64,000 nucleotides of DNA from Ricordea florida (lineage: Eukaryota > Cnidaria > Anthozoa > Corallimorpharia > Ricordeidae): NCBI GenBank assembly GCA_949710005.1, contig OX453285.1, positions 9,900,233 through 9,964,232 on the forward strand. The letters are read 5' to 3'. Made by a program: the position numbers and the translations under genes. Below the pieces are notes generated by a model that saw nothing but the letters and a program-made list of their open reading frames with translations, made no database searches and was not told the DNA's origin. Shown one piece after another: positions 8,376-20,842 of the stretch; within the stretch, counting starts at the first letter, position 1, and each line of letters starts with the position of its first letter.

Positions 8376-11300
8376 TGTTCATATTATCATCTAATTCTGT
8401 TTTGGAAAAATAATGCCCATAGGGAAGAGTATTTATCCCATCTTCTAAAATATCCCTTTTATCATCATCCGCAGATAATGCTTTTTTATTATTAGTTTTT
8501 GAGTAAAGATTATGTAGATCTGTCCCAATTAAATTCTGTAATCTCATTTGCAGTTTTCCAGTTAATAAACAATCTTTAAAGTCATTAAAACATATTGTTT
8601 TATTAACAACTGATTTCTTTGTTCCTTTATTCTTTTTTATCTCATCACCGTTATCCATTTTTACACCATATTGTTTAGCTCCTAGACCTACAAACTCTAT
8701 AGTTATCATTCCTCCAAACTCATCTTTGAACATTCCAATTACTTTTTTGTTTACACCAACCTCGATTCCAGATGGGTGGTCTTTAGGGTAATTACTAGTG
8801 TCAAACTTTTCTCTAACATCTGAACTTATATCTTTGTAGAAATCTGGAGTTTCTATTTCATATACAAGACTATCAGTATCAGTCATAAGTAATTTAGCCT
8901 TTTCTCCATATTTCTTTTTAATATAATTACGATGAAAATCATACATTATTTTTTTACTTCGATCTAAAATGCAAAACCCTACATAAATTGGCTTATTAAA
9001 ATTTATTTTTATTTTCTTCATATTTACAGCAACTAGATCTTCAGAAAAGATAGTAAAATAATCAAAGTTTGGTTTTTTTATTAATTTTTCAGCTGATTTT
9101 TTATTATTAACTAATCTAACATCTATCCTTTTTCTCATATTTTCCATTGTTTTACCAAATACAGAGTTATTCATTAACTTGAAGAAGTCCTTTTCAAAAT
9201 CATTAGATGCTTGAGCTCTGAATTTAGTATTCAAATCAATGTAGGGCTTTAGCCATGCAGACTCTTCAAATTTAATGCCTTTATGAATTTTTGTTATTTC
9301 TAATCCCATACTTTCATAAAATTTTAACGTCTCATGATAGACAACATACCTTTCCTTATCAAATAGGTTTGGTATTAATTTCTGAACACCATTAACAGTA
9401 AGTTTTTCTGGAGCTAAAGGAAGATCTTTATGATCATCATGAAGATGTTTTGAATATTTCAAATCAACCATAACTATACAAGGCATATCTCTCCAATTTT
9501 TAAGCTCCTCCTCACTCATCCATTTGAATCCGTGAGTAGGTAGATTTCCACTCATTCCTGCACCATATAAGTTATTTGCATCAAGATATACAATATAACT
9601 TTTAACTAGATTTTCTACAAATTCTTCCATATATGGATTGTTAGCTTTAGCATATCTTTTTGATATTTGAGCTACACCACCTCTAATACCTCTTTCAATC
9701 ATAAGTAACATATCAACATCAGTAAACAACTCCAATCTAACTTTGGTTAATTTTAACATTGCATCCCAAGATAGCCCTGGCGATGTAAAATAGTGAGCAG
9801 GATCCAAACAATAATTCTTTTGACAAACATCTCTAAAGTTCTCGAATACATCTGTTAAAAGTAACACATCCGTCTTGAGATATGAATCATGATATTCCCT
9901 CATTGATTTCATATCAAAAACCTCAAATATTTTTTCAGCGTGTTGATAATCATCATCACTTATATCTTCATCATTTAATTTTGAATAAAATGCCTCCTTT
10001 GGTGGAAGTTGTGTTTCATTTAGTTTATTAAGGTCAGTAAAATCATCATAATTAAACACTCCTTTTCTCATCACTAAATATGTTTTATCGCCAAATTACT
10101 TTTTTGTTTCAGTTAGTTTATCATTTTTTGGAGAAAGACACCTTTTTCCAACTAACATACAATTCTCACATTTTCCACATCTGCCAATACCTTTATACTC
10201 AATATCTTTTCCATCTTTTTCATATTTCTTCATACAATCTCCTGGTTTGCATGTCTTACACTTTCCACATTTTGTAAGATTATCAACTAAACTGCTAAGA
10301 CCGCTTGGCATAAATTTGTAAGAATCAATGAATCTTATCATTCTATTAATAGGTTTACCATCATCATCATAGCCAATTAAAATTTTCTTTGAGAAACTAA
10401 TATACTTTTCATTAGTATTAGCTAAACAACTTATTTGACCTTTTGTTTTACTAAGATTTTTAATAAATAAATGAGAATCATAACCAGACATATTATGAGC
10501 TATTACTGGAATGAATTTAGGAATCTCATATCCTAGATTACACTTATTATGAGCAGCTCCTCTATATTTTCCTGTAAGATGGCAATGATCTATTACTTTT
10601 TTATAATCTCTATTATTAGTTTCTGTAAATTTTTCATCGCATATATGGCAATGAGTTGCATTTTCATGTTCTTTTTTAATTTTTTCTGGCATTTTATTCT
10701 TATCATAGAATCTAAACTTTTCTTTTCTTTCTTCTATTATTTTATAAATTTTTCTAAAATCTCTTTCTAAATATTCTACAAATATCTGTGTAACATCTTC
10801 ATCATCTGATTTTGCGGTATATTGCACAAGTTGTTTAAAATCAGGAGGCAATATACTATCATCAAAACACTTGATATAATAACAGAATCCAGATGCTTTA
10901 TGCAGTTGATATTTTTTAGTAAAGCTTTTAATTTCATTTGGAGAACATGTATATATTGGTATTAGACAGCTCTCAAAGTCTACATAAATAACAAAGGGTG
11001 CCCGCATTTTATTTTTAAAATTTTTAAAGTAAATAAATTTTGGACTTCCATCTTTATTCTTTACCATATTGATTATAACTTCTCCATTTGAATCACAGTA
11101 TATTTTATGTTCATCTAAATATTTTTGTTTATAGAATGAGTTGAAGCATCTAAGACAAAAATATTTTTTGTTTTTATTTTTATCAATTTCAGAGGATAAA
11201 AGCCTACTAATATCAGTTACCAAACAGTAATGATTTTCTTCGCCATCAGATACTAAAATTAATGTTATAATTTTACAGCTGCATATCTTACATTCTTCTT

Positions 11301-12360
11301 TGTTACAATTACATTTCTTACAACCACATTTCTCACATTCTTGTTTTATACATTCTTTTTTCTTACATTCTTTTTTCTTACACTTTTTTTTCCTACACCC
11401 ACAATTCTTACATTCTTTTTTTTTCTTACAATCACATTTATAACTTATTCTTAGAGGATATATTTTATCATCTTCATATCCCAACACATTAATAACATAT
11501 GGATTTTGTTTTTCAAACCTATCAATCTGATTTAATGGAGTAGGGAAGTCTATTCCTTCCCAATTTAACTTTTAGAATTTTCCCTCAATTCATCATTTAC
11601 TCTCTCTCGATGATTTTTTCTAGGAAACGCTCCTTCTGTTATTGCATCCTTAAAACATTCCTTATCTTTAAAATTCTTAGGGTTAATAACGGCTTTTTTT
11701 GATGCTAATCTTGCAGGTAATGGACGATATGAACTTCCAGAAGTAGTTTCATAGGGGACTAAACCAATATCAAAACGTACTACAGAGTCTAATTCAAAAA
11801 TACCTGAAGGGGTATTATTTAGAAATTTTTCAATCTCATTAAGTATATGTTTAATCATTGCATCAAATAATTCTGATAAATTAGTTGCTTCAGTAATTAT
11901 TTTTGATGGAGCTTGAAAGAATTTTTCAGTTTCTTCTTCAATTTTTTTCCCAAGTAGAGACTTTTTTACTAACTTACATGTTAATATAAATTTACATTTG
12001 ATTGGTTTCTTTTCCTGATTAATTCGATCTATAACTTTTTGTTTTATTTTTTTCATGAATTCTTCAGGATCATATCCTTTCTTTCCATCTATCCTACAAG
12101 TTTTCAAATATCCTTTTAATGCTTTTTTTTCTTCATTAAATGTGAACTCTTCCTCATTTTCTTGTTCTCCTTTTTTTGTTTTTGGCTTACCATCATTCTT
12201 ATTATTCCCTTTATTTTTTGAATTAGATTTAGGTGTTTGTGTTGGTTTTGGTTCTTTAGGTCCTGCTCCTTCCTTTTCATAATCCCTAGCTGTAATTGAA
12301 TCTTTATCTCTTTTAGTTTTTTTGATTTAGGGGGTGTTTTTAGTTCTTTGGGTTGATTTT

Positions 12361-12380
12361 CAGCGGAGCTGGTCCTACGG
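12361..12380 (-). repeat. GC-rich micro-insertion (motif B) in polymerase remnant
   Basis: Minus-strand CCGTAGGACCAGCTCCGCTG, identical to 4384-4403. It lies in the frame-broken part of the element I polymerase. Confidence 0.65.
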
Positions 12381-12411
12381 GTTTTGGTTTCATTTAATAT
12401 TTTATATCTTT

Positions 12412-12999
12412 CTATAAAATTTTAGCTAGTTTTTCTGTTTTATTTTTTACTTTTTCAGGAATGTATGGTTTTACAAAATCCCAAAACTTGTTTAATATAT
12501 TTCCCATAAAAGGAGTTTGTTTTATTTTTGTATTTTTCAGTGTAGCTGGCTTTACAGATTTTGGTTTTCTTGATGGCTTTTTCGGTTTTGGTGGTGGAGA
12601 ACCTGGGGGTGTTCCCGGATTATATCTTTGTGGTGAACCGGGAGGGGTTCCAGGCATTTGTGTTGGAGGTGGAATATAAAGTTTAGGTGGTGGTGGTCTC
12701 GGCGGTTTAGTACGATTAATTGGAGCCGGTATAGTTGGTGGCGGGGGATTTGTTGTATTATGTGGAATTGGAAGAGGTGGTTGTGGTTGGTTTGCTCTTC
12801 TCTTTGGTGCATTATCTATCGCTGTAAAAATTTCTCGTTTATTATCAACTATTTGTTGTACATTATTAATTATTTCAGGTATAATACTCAATGCTTGAAT
12901 TTTAGCTTCTTTAGTAGTCATTTTAGATCTATCTCGAATTTTATACCATGAAAGTAGAGAGCTTAATTGTTTTGTATTCAAATTATCTAATTGTTCCAT
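12412..12999 (-). CDS. SAP-like N-terminal segment of element I polymerase, or separate gene
   Basis: 195 aa. Residues 1-45 (LNTKQLSSLLSWYKIRDRSK...) have the helix-loop-helix pattern of SAP/Rho-N-like DNA-binding domains. Residues about 70-160 are Pro-rich (TPPGSP repeats) and the end is Lys-rich. In elements II and III the same type of N-terminus is attached to the polymerase, so this is probably its detached front, but a separate small gene cannot be excluded. TCTAAAGAT precedes it (about 13024-13032 on the complement). Confidence 0.6.
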   Translation of the reverse strand: MEQLDNLNTKQLSSLLSWYKIRDRSKMTTKEAKIQALSIIPEIINNVQQIVDNKREIFTAIDNAPKRRANQPQPPLPIPHNTTNPPPPTIPAPINRTKPPRPPPPKLYIPPPTQMPGTPPGSPQRYNPGTPPGSPPPKPKKPSRKPKSVKPATLKNTKIKQTPFMGNILNKFWDFVKPYIPEKVKNKTEKLAKIL

Positions 13000-13395
13000 T
13001 TCTAATTTGCAAAATATTTCTTATCTTTAGATCATTTTTTTTTAACTTCATTTTTTTTTTTTATAATAATTATTAATACCTGTGTCCTAGAACTATTATC
13101 TGTATAAATCTCTGATAAATCTCTAACTTAATTTTAAGACCAATTTTAAAAAAATGTCAGTATAAATCTCTGATAAATCTCTAACTTAATTTTAAGACTA
13201 ATTTTAAAAAATGTCAGTATAAATCTCTGATAAATCTCTAACTTAATTTTAAGACTAATTTTAAAAAATGTCAGTATAAATCTCTGATAAATCTCTAACT
13301 TAATTTTAAGACTAATTTTAAAAAATGTCAGAAAATTACCTATACAAATCTCTGATTAAATTCCTGTGTCCCAGTTCCGTATTTATCTCTCTCTC
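13000..13395. other. Right terminal region of element I, AT-rich, no gene
   Basis: Between the polymerase N-terminus and the 5S array. It holds poly-T tracts, the 57-bp tandem repeat (13101-13330) and two similar phrases (CCTGTGTCC at about 13079 and 13361) flanking it. No AGTAGT-type terminus was found, so the original element end appears lost at the junction with the truncated 5S gene. Confidence 0.55.
13101..13330. repeat. 57-bp tandem repeat, four copies
   Basis: The unit begins CAGTATAAATCTCTGATAAA and ends TTTTAAAAAATGT. Full copies start near 13158, 13215 and 13272, with a slightly divergent first copy from about 13101 and a degenerate trace after 13330. There are no spacers, so this is a plain satellite-like repeat near the element end. 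Confidence 0.85.
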
Positions 13396-13396
13396 T

Positions 13397-13430
13397 GAAC
13401 CGGTACATTTCCCGTGATATGGTCGTAGAC
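13397..13430 (-). pseudogene. Truncated 5S rRNA gene (5' end only)
   Basis: Only about the first 34 nt of the 5S sequence (GTCTACGACCATATCACGGG...) are present, with changes. The rest is replaced by element I-side sequence. This marks the array/element I junction. Confidence 0.8.
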
Positions 13431-14545
13431 GAAGGTATGGTTTGGAATTGAGGGTTTTTCATTTTACAGTGCGTTACTTATTAAAAATTCCGAAATGCCG
13501 TTTTTACAATTAGTAGCGTTTAAAGCTCAATGGAATGTTATTTTTCCGCATAAAATATCGATTTCCCTCTATCCTAATTAACAAAGCCCAATCATAAAGC
13601 ATCAAACGTTAAACAAATACAAATGGAGTGAGGGGTAAAGCAAAGCCATTTCTCTTTGGTTTAAATTTGCCGCAACAACTGAGTGTTCCAAGCGGTGCAG
13701 TCGAAAGAACGGATTTCAGTTTCTACAAAGTCTTCAATCTTTGGCTAAGAAAATTAAGCAAATTGCTTGAGTTTAGTTGTCATGCAATGTAGCCTTAATT
13801 CAAGCAGAAAGCATGTTTCACGCGTACGGACGCGGTGCCAAGCGCATAATTGTGACGTTGCAGAAGGGTTATTGGATTCGGGCGCGCGCGACTGTCGACT
13901 TAGAGCGACCTAAACGGCTTTTGAAAACCTTTCTATGCATTGCATGTTAAAACTAAAAATAAGATAACTTGGAGCGATACCTCGTCTTACTTCAATTGTT
14001 TGTCTTTGTCGCTGCATTTGTAGAGAAAGCGGACAGTATCCAAAAGTACAAATCGTTTACTGTCTACATTGAAGCGCTAGCGGGAAACAGTTTAAACCGA
14101 AGGCTTCGGTTGACATTTTTATCGGGATGATAATGGTCGTGCTAAGAAGACATAGGGAAAATAATTTCCTTAAGCTTTCTCTTCGAATGTTTCTTTAAGA
14201 GGTTTGTCGATTTTCAGACGTTTCTGCAAATGCAAAGCTCCTCTAGGCTTAGGCAGTTGTGCTCGTGTACCAAGGGTAACGCATCTTTGTTACCTACCCT
14301 GTTTATGGTTTTGATGCGGTGCCGTGTGCACAACATTCATTGGGCTTAATATCGTTGCAGGATTCTTGCAAAGATTTGTTTGGAGTAACGAAAGCTGTTT
14401 CACGACTCCCAACAAACGAGTAGGCAGTCAGTTGTGTAGTTTCCATCTTTTTGCCAAAAATATTGGTCAAGAAGGAAGACAGGACTTTTCGAGAAATGAG
14501 GCTTGACGCGGACAGCGAAAATTGAGGAAACGGCAGAAAATGTAA

Positions 14546-14664
14546 AGCCTAAAACACGAGGTATTCCCAGGCAGTCACCCAGCCTGGTACTAAGCCCGCT
14601 CTTCGGGTCTTGACTGCGGTGATCGGACGAGAACCGGTATATCTCCCGTGATATGGTCGTAGAC
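14546..14664 (-). rRNA. 5S ribosomal RNA, unit 1
   Basis: 119 nt from GTCTACGACCATATC to TGTTTTAGGCT. The internal control region (CCGATCACCGCAGTCAAGACC) and the conserved GACTGCCTGGGAATACC are eukaryotic 5S landmarks. A TTTT run soon after the 3' end could terminate Pol III. Type B 5' end; GTTTTAGG replaces GTTGTAGG near the 3' end. Confidence 0.93.
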
Positions 14665-15781
14665 GAAGGTAACGTTTCGAATTGAGGGTTTTTCATTTTA
14701 CAGTGCGTTGCTTATTCAAAATTCCGAAATACCGTTTTTACAATTAGTAGCGTTTAAAGCTCAATGCAATGTTACTTTTTGGCATAAAATATTGATTTCC
14801 CTCTATCCTATTTAACAAAGCCAAATCGAAAAGCACCAAACGTTAAACGAATATACAAATGGAGTGAGGGGTAAGGCAAAGCCATTTCTCTTTGGTTTAA
14901 ATTTGCCGCAACAACTGAATGTTCCAAGCAATGCAGTCGAAAGAACGGATTTCAGTTTCTACAAAGTCTTCAATCCTTGGCTAAGAAGCTTAAGCAAATT
15001 GCTTGAGTTTAGTTGTCATGCAATGTAGCGTTAATTCAAGCAGAAAGCATGTTTCACGCGCACGGACGCGGTGCGAAGCGCATAATTGTGACGTTGCAGA
15101 AGGGTTATTGGATTTGGGCGCGCGCGACTGTCGACTTACAGCGACCTAAACGGCTTTTGAAAACCTTTCTATGCATTGCATGTTAAAACTAAAAATAAGA
15201 TAACTTGGAGCGATACCTCGTCTTACTTCAATTGTTTGTCTTTGTCGCTGCATTTGTAGAGAAAGCGGACAGTATCCAAAAGAACAAATCATTTACTGTC
15301 TACATTGAAGCGCTAGCGGGAAACAGTTTAAACCGAAGGCTTCGGTTTACATTTTTATCGGGATGATAATGGTCGTGCTAAGAAGACATAGGGAAAATAA
15401 TTTCCTTAAGCTTTCTCTTCGAATGTTTCTTTAAGAGGTTTGTCGATTTTCAGACGTTTCTGCAAATGCAAAGCTCCTCTAGGCTTAGGCAGTTGTGCTC
15501 GTGTACCAAGGGTAACGCATCTTTGTTACCTACCCTGTTTATGGTTTTGATGCGGTGCCGTGTGCACAACATTCATTGGGCTTAATATCGTTGCAGGATT
15601 CTTGCAAAGATTTGTTTGGAGTAACGAAAGCTTTTTCACGACTCCCAACAAACGAGTAGGCAGTCAGTTGTGTAGTTTCCATCTTTTTGCCAAAAATATT
15701 GGTCAAGAAGGAAGACAGGACTTTTCGAGAAATGAGGCTTGACGCGGAGAGCGAAAATTGAGGAAACGGCAGAAAATGTAA

Positions 15782-15900
15782 GGCCTACAACACGAGGTAT
15801 TCCCAGGCAGTCATCCAGCCTGGTACTAAGCCCGCTCTACGGGTCTTGACTGCGGTGATCGGACGAGAAGCGGTATATCTCCCGTGATATGGTGGTAGAC
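15782..15900 (-). rRNA. 5S ribosomal RNA, unit 2
   Basis: 119 nt, type A: GTCTACCACC start and ACCGCTTCTC in place of ACCGGTTCTC. The 3' flank lacks the TTT directly after AGGC, leaving the downstream TTTT. Confidence 0.92.
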
Positions 15901-17016
15901 GAAGGTAACGTTTGGAATTGAGGGTTTTTCATTTTACAGTGCGTTGCTTATTCAAAATTCCGAAATACCGTTTTTACAATTAGTAGCGTTTAAAGCTCAA
16001 TGGAATGTTATTTTTCCGCATAAAATATTGATTTCCCTCTATCCTATTTAACAAAGCCAAATCGAAAAGCACCAAACGTTAAACGAATATACAAATGGAG
16101 TGGGGGGTAAGGCAAAGCCATTTCTCTTTGGTTTAAATTTGTCGAAACAACTGAATGTTCCAAGCGGTGCAGTCGAAAGAACGGATTTCAGTTTCTACAA
16201 AGTCTTCAATCCTTGGCTAAGAAGCTTAAGCAAATTGCTTGAGTTTAGTTGTCATGCAATGTAGCCTTAATTCAAGCAGAAAGCATTTTTCACGGCACCG
16301 ACGCGGTGCGAAGCGCAAAATTGTGACGTTGCAGAAGGGTTATTGGATTCGGGCGCGCGCGACTTACGACTTAGAGCGGCCTAAACGGCTTTTGAAAACC
16401 TTTCTATGCATTGCATGTTTAAAATAAAAATAAGATAACTTGGAGCGATACCTCGTCTTACGTCAATTGTTTGTCTTTGTCGCTGCATTTGTAGAGAAAG
16501 CGTACAGTATCCAAAAGTACAAATCATTTACTGTCTACATTGAAGTGCTAGCGGGAAACAGTTTAAACCGAAGGCTTCGGTTGACATTTTTATCGGGATG
16601 ATAATGGTCGTGCTAAGAAGACATAGGGAAAATAATTTCCTTAAGCTTTCTCTTCGAATGTTTCTTTAAGAGGTTTGTCGATTTTCAGACGTTTCTGCAA
16701 ATGCAAAGCTCCTCTAGGCTTAGGCAGTTGTGCTCGTGTACCAAGGGTAACGCATCTTTGTTACCTACCCTGTTTATGGTTTTGATGCGGTGCCGTGTGC
16801 ACAACATTCATTGGGCTTAATATCGTTGCAGGATTCTTGCAAAGATTTGTTTGGAGTAACGAAAGCTTTTTCACGACTCCCAACAAACGAGTAGGCAGTC
16901 AGTTGTGTAGTTTCCATCTTTTTTCAAAAAATATTGGTCAAGAAGGAAGACAGGACTTTTCGAGAAATGAGGCTTGACGCGGACAGCGAAAATTGAGGAA
17001 ACGGCAGAAAATGTAA

Positions 17017-17135
17017 CGCCTACAACACGAGGTATTCCCAGGCAGTCACCCAGCCTGGTACTAAGCCCGCTCTTCGGGTCTTGACTGCGGTGATCGGACG
17101 AGAACCGGTATATCTCCCGTGATATGGTCGTAGAC
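17017..17135 (-). rRNA. 5S ribosomal RNA, unit 3
   Basis: 119 nt, type B 5' end. The 3' end reads TAGGCG. Confidence 0.92.
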
Positions 17136-18252
17136 GAAGGTAACGTTTCGAATTGAGGGTTTTTCATTTTACAGTGCGTTGCTTATTCAAAATTCCGAAA
17201 TACCGTTTTTACAATTAGTAGCGTTTAAAGCTCAATGCAATGTTACTTTTTGGCATAAAATATTGATTTCCCTCTATCCTATTTAACAAAGCCAAATCGA
17301 AAAGCACCAAACGTTAAACGAATATACAAATGGAGTGAGGGGTAAGGCAAAGCCATTTCTCTTTGGTTTAAATTTGCCGCAACAACTGAATGTTCCAAGC
17401 AATGCAGTCGAAAGAACGGATTTCAGTTTCTACAAAGTCTTCAATCCTTGGCTAAGAAGCTTAAGCAAATTGCTTGAGTTTAGTTGTCATGCAATGTAGC
17501 GTTAATTCAAGCAGAAAGCATGTTTCACGCGCACGGACGCGGTGCGAAGCGCATAATTGTGACGTTGCAGAAGGGTTATTGGATTTGGGCGCGCGCGACT
17601 GTCGACTTACAGCGACCTAAACGGCTTTTGAAAACCTTTCTATGCATTGCATGTTAAAACTAAAAATAAGATAACTTGGAGCGATACCTCGTCTTACTTC
17701 AATTGTTTGTCTTTGTCGCTGCATTTGTAGAGAAAGCGGACAGTATCCAAAAGAACAAATCATTTACTGTCTACATTGAAGCGCTAGCGGGAAACAGTTT
17801 AAACCGAAGGCTTCGGTTTACATTTTTATCGGGATGATAATGGTCGTGCTAAGAAGACATAGGGAAAATAATTTCCTTAAGCTTTCTCTTCGAATGTTTC
17901 TTTAAGAGGTTTGTCGATTTTCAGACGTTTCTGCAAATGCAAAGCTCCTCTAGGCTTAGGCAGTTGTGCTCGTGTACCAAGGGTAACGCATCTTTGTTAC
18001 CTACCCTGTTTATGGTTTTGATGCGGTGCCGTGTGCACAACATTCATTGGGCTTAATATCGTTGCAGGATTCTTGCAAAGATTTGTTTGGAGTAACGAAA
18101 GCTGTTTCACGACTCCCAACAAACGAGTAGGCAGTCAGTTGTGTAGTTTCCATCTTTTTGCCAAAAATATTGGTCAAGAAGGAAGACAGGACTTTTCGAG
18201 AAATGAGGCTTGACGCGGAGAGCGAAAATTGAGGAAACGGCAGAAAATGTAA

Positions 18253-18371
18253 GGCCTACAACACGAGGTATTCCCAGGCAGTCATCCAGCCTGGTACTAA
18301 GCCCGCTCTACGGGTCTTGACTGCGGTGATCGGACGAGAAGCGGTATATCTCCCGTGATATGGTGGTAGAC
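18253..18371 (-). rRNA. 5S ribosomal RNA, unit 4
   Basis: 119 nt, type A. Confidence 0.92.
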
Positions 18372-19487
18372 GAAGGTAACGTTTGGAATTGAGGGTTTTT
18401 CATTTTACAGTGCGTTGCTTATTCAAAATTCCGAAATACCGTTTTTACAATTAGTAGCGTTTAAAGCTCAATGGAATGTTATTTTTCCGCATAAAATATT
18501 GATTTCCCTCTATCCTATTTAACAAAGCCAAATCGAAAAGCACCAAACGTTAAACGAATATACAAATGGAGTGAGGGGTAAGGCAAAGCCATTTCTCTTT
18601 GGTTTAAATTTGTCGAAACAACTGAATGTTCCAAGCGGTGCAGTCGAAAGAACGGATTTCAGTTTCTACAAAGTCTTCAATCCTTGGCTAAGAAGCTTAA
18701 GCAAATTGCTTGAGTTTAGTTGTCATGCAATGTAGCCTTAATTCAAGCAGAAAGCATTTTTCACGGCACCGACGCGGTGCGAAGCGCAAAATTGTGACGT
18801 TGCAGAAGGGTTATTGGATTCGGGCGCGCGCGACTTACGACTTAGAGCGGCCTAAACGGCTTTTGAAAACCTTTCTATGCATTGCATGTTAAAACTAAAA
18901 ATAAGATAACTTGGAGCGATACCTCGTCTTACGTCAATTGTTTGTCTTTGTCGCTGCATTTGTAGAGAAAGCGTACAGTATCCAAAAGTACAAATCATTT
19001 ACTGTCTACATTGAAGTGCTAGCGGGAAACAGTTTAAACCGAAGGCTTCGGTTGACATTTTTATCGGGATGATAATGGTCGTGCTAAGAAGACATAGGGA
19101 AAATAATTTCCTTAAGCTTTCTCTTCGAATGTTTCTTTAAGAGGTTTGTCGATTTTCAGACGTTTCTGCAAATGCAAAGCTCCTCTAGGCTTAGGCAGTT
19201 GTGCTCGTGTACCAAGGGTAACGCATCTTTGTTACCTACCCTGTTTATGGTTTTGATGCGGTGCCGTGTGCACAACATTCATTGGGCTTAATATCGTTGC
19301 AGGATTCTTGCAAAGATTTGTTTGGAGTAACGAAAGCTTTTTCACGACTCCCAACAAACGAGTAGGCAGTCAGTTGTGTAGTTTCCATCTTTTTTCCAAA
19401 AATATTGGTCAAGAAGGAAGACAGGACTTTTCGAGAAATGAGGCTTGACGCGGACAGCGAAAATTGAGGAAACGGCAGAAAATGTAA

Positions 19488-19606
19488 CGCCTACAATACG
19501 AGGTATTCCCAGGCAGTCACCCAGCCTGGTACTAAGCCCGCTCTACGGGTCTTGACTGCGGTGATCGGACGAGAACCGGTATATCTCCCGTGATATGGTC
19601 GTAGAC
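19488..19606 (-). rRNA. 5S ribosomal RNA, unit 5
   Basis: 119 nt, type B 5' half with the CGTAGAG arm otherwise seen in type A, so a mixed copy. Confidence 0.92.
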
Positions 19607-20723
19607 GAAGGTAACGTTTCGAATTGAGGGTTTTTCATTTTACAGTGCGTTGCTTATTCAAAATTCCGAAATACCGTTTTTACAATTAGTAGCGTTTAAA
19701 GCTCAATGCAATGTTACTTTTTGGCATAAAATATTGATTTCCCTCTATCCTATTTAACAAAGCCAAATCGAAAAGCACCAAACGTTAAACGAATATACAA
19801 ATGGAGTGAGGGGTAAGGCAAAGCCATTTCTCTTTGGTTTAAATTTGCCGCAACAACTGAATGTTCCAAGCAATGCAGTCGAAAGAACGGATTTCAGTTT
19901 CTACAAAGTCTTCAATCCTTGGCTAAGAAGCTTAAGCAAATTGCTTGAGTTTAGTTGTCATGCAATGTAGCGTTAATTCAAGCAGAAAGCATGTTTCACG
20001 CGCACGGACGCGGTGCGAAGCGCATAATTGTGACGTTGCAGAAGGGTTATTGGATTTGGGCGCGCGCGACTGTCGACTTAGAGCGACCTAAACGGCTTTT
20101 GAAAACCTTTCTATGCATTGCATGTTAAAACTAAAAATAAGATAACTTGGAGCGATACCTCGTCTTACTTCAATTGTTTGTCTTTGTCGCTGCATTTGTA
20201 GAGAAAGCGGACAGTATCCAAAAGTACAAATCATTTACTGTCTACATTGAAGCGCTAGCGGGAAACAGTTTAAGCCGAAGGCTTCGGTTTACATTTTTAT
20301 CGGGATGATAATGGTCGTGCTAAGAAGACATAGGGAAAATAATTTCCTTAAGCTTTCTCTTCGAATGTTTCTTTAAGAGGTTTGTCGATTTTCAGACGTT
20401 TCTGCAAATGCAAAGCTCCTCTAGGCTTAGGCAGTTGTGCTCGTGTACCAAGGGTAACGCATCTTTGTTACCTACCCTGTTTATGGTTTTGATGCGGTGC
20501 CGTGTGCACAACATTCATTGGGCTTAATATCGTTGCAGGATTCTTGCAAAGATTTGTTTGGAGTAACGAAAGCTTTTTCACGACTCCCAACAAACGAGTA
20601 GGCAGTCAGTTGTGTAGTTTCCATCTTTTTGCCAAAAATATTGGTCAAGAAGGAAGACAGGACTTTTCGAGAAATGAGGCTTGACGTGGAGAGCGAAAAT
20701 TGAGGAAACGGCAGAAAATGTAA

Positions 20724-20842
20724 GGCCTACAACACGAGGTATTCCCAGGCAGTCACCCAGCCTGGTACTAAGCCCGCTCTACGGGTCTTGACTGCGGTGA
20801 TCGGACGAGAAGCGGTATATCTCCCGTGATATGGTGGTAGAC
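20724..20842 (-). rRNA. 5S ribosomal RNA, unit 6
   Basis: 119 nt, type A. Confidence 0.92.

Larger units (their letters stand above)
8326..12999 (-). pseudogene. Protein-primed-type family B DNA polymerase, element I (multiply broken)
   Basis: Four open segments in gene order are 12999-12412 (SAP-like N-terminus then Pro-rich), about 12325-11565, 11487-10096 and 10074-8326. Comparison with the nested copy shows a frame change between 12412 and 12325, a one-base loss in an A-run near 11570, and an in-frame TAA at 10096-10098 after which the same frame continues. Segment three has a C2H2-like finger, an exonuclease Asp-x-Glu (VDFES) and an endonuclease VII-like CHIC...DHCHLTGKYRG insert. Segment four has polymerase motifs LDANNLYG, MNNSVFGK and TDTDSL. 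A Cys/Lys-rich expansion (about 11270-11440) replaces a short linker. Would have replicated the element; now presumably dead. Confidence 0.85.

Noticed and set aside
13101-13330. CRISPR-like array
   Set aside because: Repeats are directly adjacent with no unique spacers and no cas genes; it is a eukaryotic satellite-like repeat.
16740-16830. Spliced-leader or snRNA gene inside the 5S spacer (minus strand has a splice-donor-like GGGTAGGTAAC)
   Set aside because: No Sm-binding site or 3' stem could be identified; 5S-linked SL genes exist in some animals, but nothing here supports one beyond the donor-like string.
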